Assembly (NCBI RefSeq): GCF_003852525.1
Contig: NZ_QAJL01000003.1
Span: 1,704,061 to 1,768,060, forward strand
Direction: 5' to 3'
Source: Pedobacter sp. KBW06
GTDB lineage: Bacteria > Bacteroidota > Bacteroidia > Sphingobacteriales > Sphingobacteriaceae
Length of the DNA stretch: 64,000 nucleotides
Shown: piece after piece, positions 63,601 through 64,000 of the stretch
Layout: each line of letters opens with the position of its first letter
Numbering within the stretch: position 1 is the first letter of the stretch
Program-made: the position numbers and the translations under genes
The notes under the pieces: model-generated
The model's input: the letters and a program-made list of their open reading frames with translations, nothing else
The model's database searches: none
What the model was told of the DNA's origin: nothing

Positions 63601-63990
63601 ATGAAAAGATTTTATCTGATAGATGACGATTCTATATTCGTTTTTTTGACCAGAAAAACATTACAGGTTGCCAATCTAAATACCGACCTCACCGTCTTCG
63701 AAGACGGGCAAAAAGCTTTATTAGACCTAGAGCTGAGTGCAAATCAGCCTGGACTATTGCCTGACATTATATTTTTGGATCTTAATATGCCGGTATTAGA
63801 CGGCTGGGGATTTCTGGACAAGTACCAACAGCTGGCCCCCCTGATGAGCAAGAAGATCGCCATTTACATCGTATCGTCTTCCATCTCTCCTTCAGAACTG
63901 GAACGTTCGCAGGGGATTCCTGTGGTCACAGATTTCCTCACCAAACCGTTGAGCCGCTCAAAGTTTGTAGAAATCTTCGAGGAAGCATAA
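63601..63990 (+). CDS. Single-domain response regulator (CheY-like)
   Basis: 129 aa, receiver domain only. Acidic pocket 'LIDDDSIF', phospho-acceptor Asp60 in 'IIFLDLNMPVLDGWGF', conserved Ser/Thr in 'YIVSSSISPSE', and Lys in 'FLTKPLS'. No output domain, so it probably acts by protein contact or as a phosphate relay. Follows the PAS kinase-like gene on the same strand. The gene ends 10 bases before the window edge. Confidence 0.93.
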   Translation: MKRFYLIDDDSIFVFLTRKTLQVANLNTDLTVFEDGQKALLDLELSANQPGLLPDIIFLDLNMPVLDGWGFLDKYQQLAPLMSKKIAIYIVSSSISPSELERSQGIPVVTDFLTKPLSRSKFVEIFEEA

Positions 63991-64000
63991 ATAAAAAAGG

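Noticed and set aside
1..64000. tRNA, rRNA, riboswitch or prophage genes
   Set aside because: No cloverleaf arms, rRNA blocks, known riboswitch cores or phage structural genes were recognised on either strand; a covariance-model scan would be needed to exclude them fully.

Overview
The window reads as chromosome of a free-living Bacteroidota bacterium, most likely family Sphingobacteriaceae and Pedobacter-like. Evidence: four SusC/SusD-type loci (one cut off at the left edge), an ECF sigma / FecR / STN-SusC cascade, the lineage-typical families DUF4294, DUF4783 and bacillithiol BshB1, A+T-rich spacers, promoters of the TTTG-N19-TAnnTTTG type, and no tRNA, rRNA, CRISPR, phage or complete insertion sequence that I could see.

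Layout. 1-612: tail of a SusD-like lipoprotein and its terminator. 1004-3800 (+): SPFH/prohibitin-like protein, an unusual aspartate kinase and a coupled GNAT acetyltransferase. 3797-9552 (-): a catabolic operon for trans-4-hydroxy-L-proline (imine deaminase, 2-oxoglutarate semialdehyde dehydrogenase, 4-hydroxyproline epimerase, FAD oxidase) ending in an AraC regulator that sits beside a striking palindrome. 9845-19141 (-): secreted esterase, second AraC regulator, SusD, SusC with an STN signalling domain, FecR anti-sigma and ECF sigma factor, together a transcriptionally self-controlled uptake locus. 19563-21037: two small cytosolic proteins of unknown role.

21080-36737 is the most novel-looking part. 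A long (+) operon repeats one plan twice: SusC, SusD, fasciclin-domain protein, accessory lipoprotein (DUF5007-like, then IPT/TIG plus delta-60 repeats). A surface phosphodiesterase-superfamily lipoprotein with a LamG-like lectin domain is transcribed divergently. The operon carries no glycoside hydrolase, polysaccharide lyase, sigma factor or anti-sigma factor, so its ligand is not evident from the sequence.

36832-45889 is a mixed block: an Rpn-family nuclease with a coding minisatellite, a Crp-like regulator and alpha/beta hydrolase, a beta-1,2-glucanase-like (GH144-type) lipoprotein, a class C beta-lactamase-fold hydrolase, a PNGase F-like enzyme with an extra N-terminal domain, and a PAP2 phosphatase. 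46122-63990 is mostly housekeeping: lysine 6-transaminase facing a glutaryl-CoA-dehydrogenase-like enzyme, a redox group (bshB1, glutathione-peroxidase-like), the rel-fur-purA block, pabB, M48 protease, plsY, nadC, gpmI, and finally a membrane PAS kinase-like protein that lacks an ATPase domain, followed by a single-domain response regulator.

Family assignments rest on motif recognition from memory, without database searches. DUF names and substrate ideas are weaker than enzyme-class calls.
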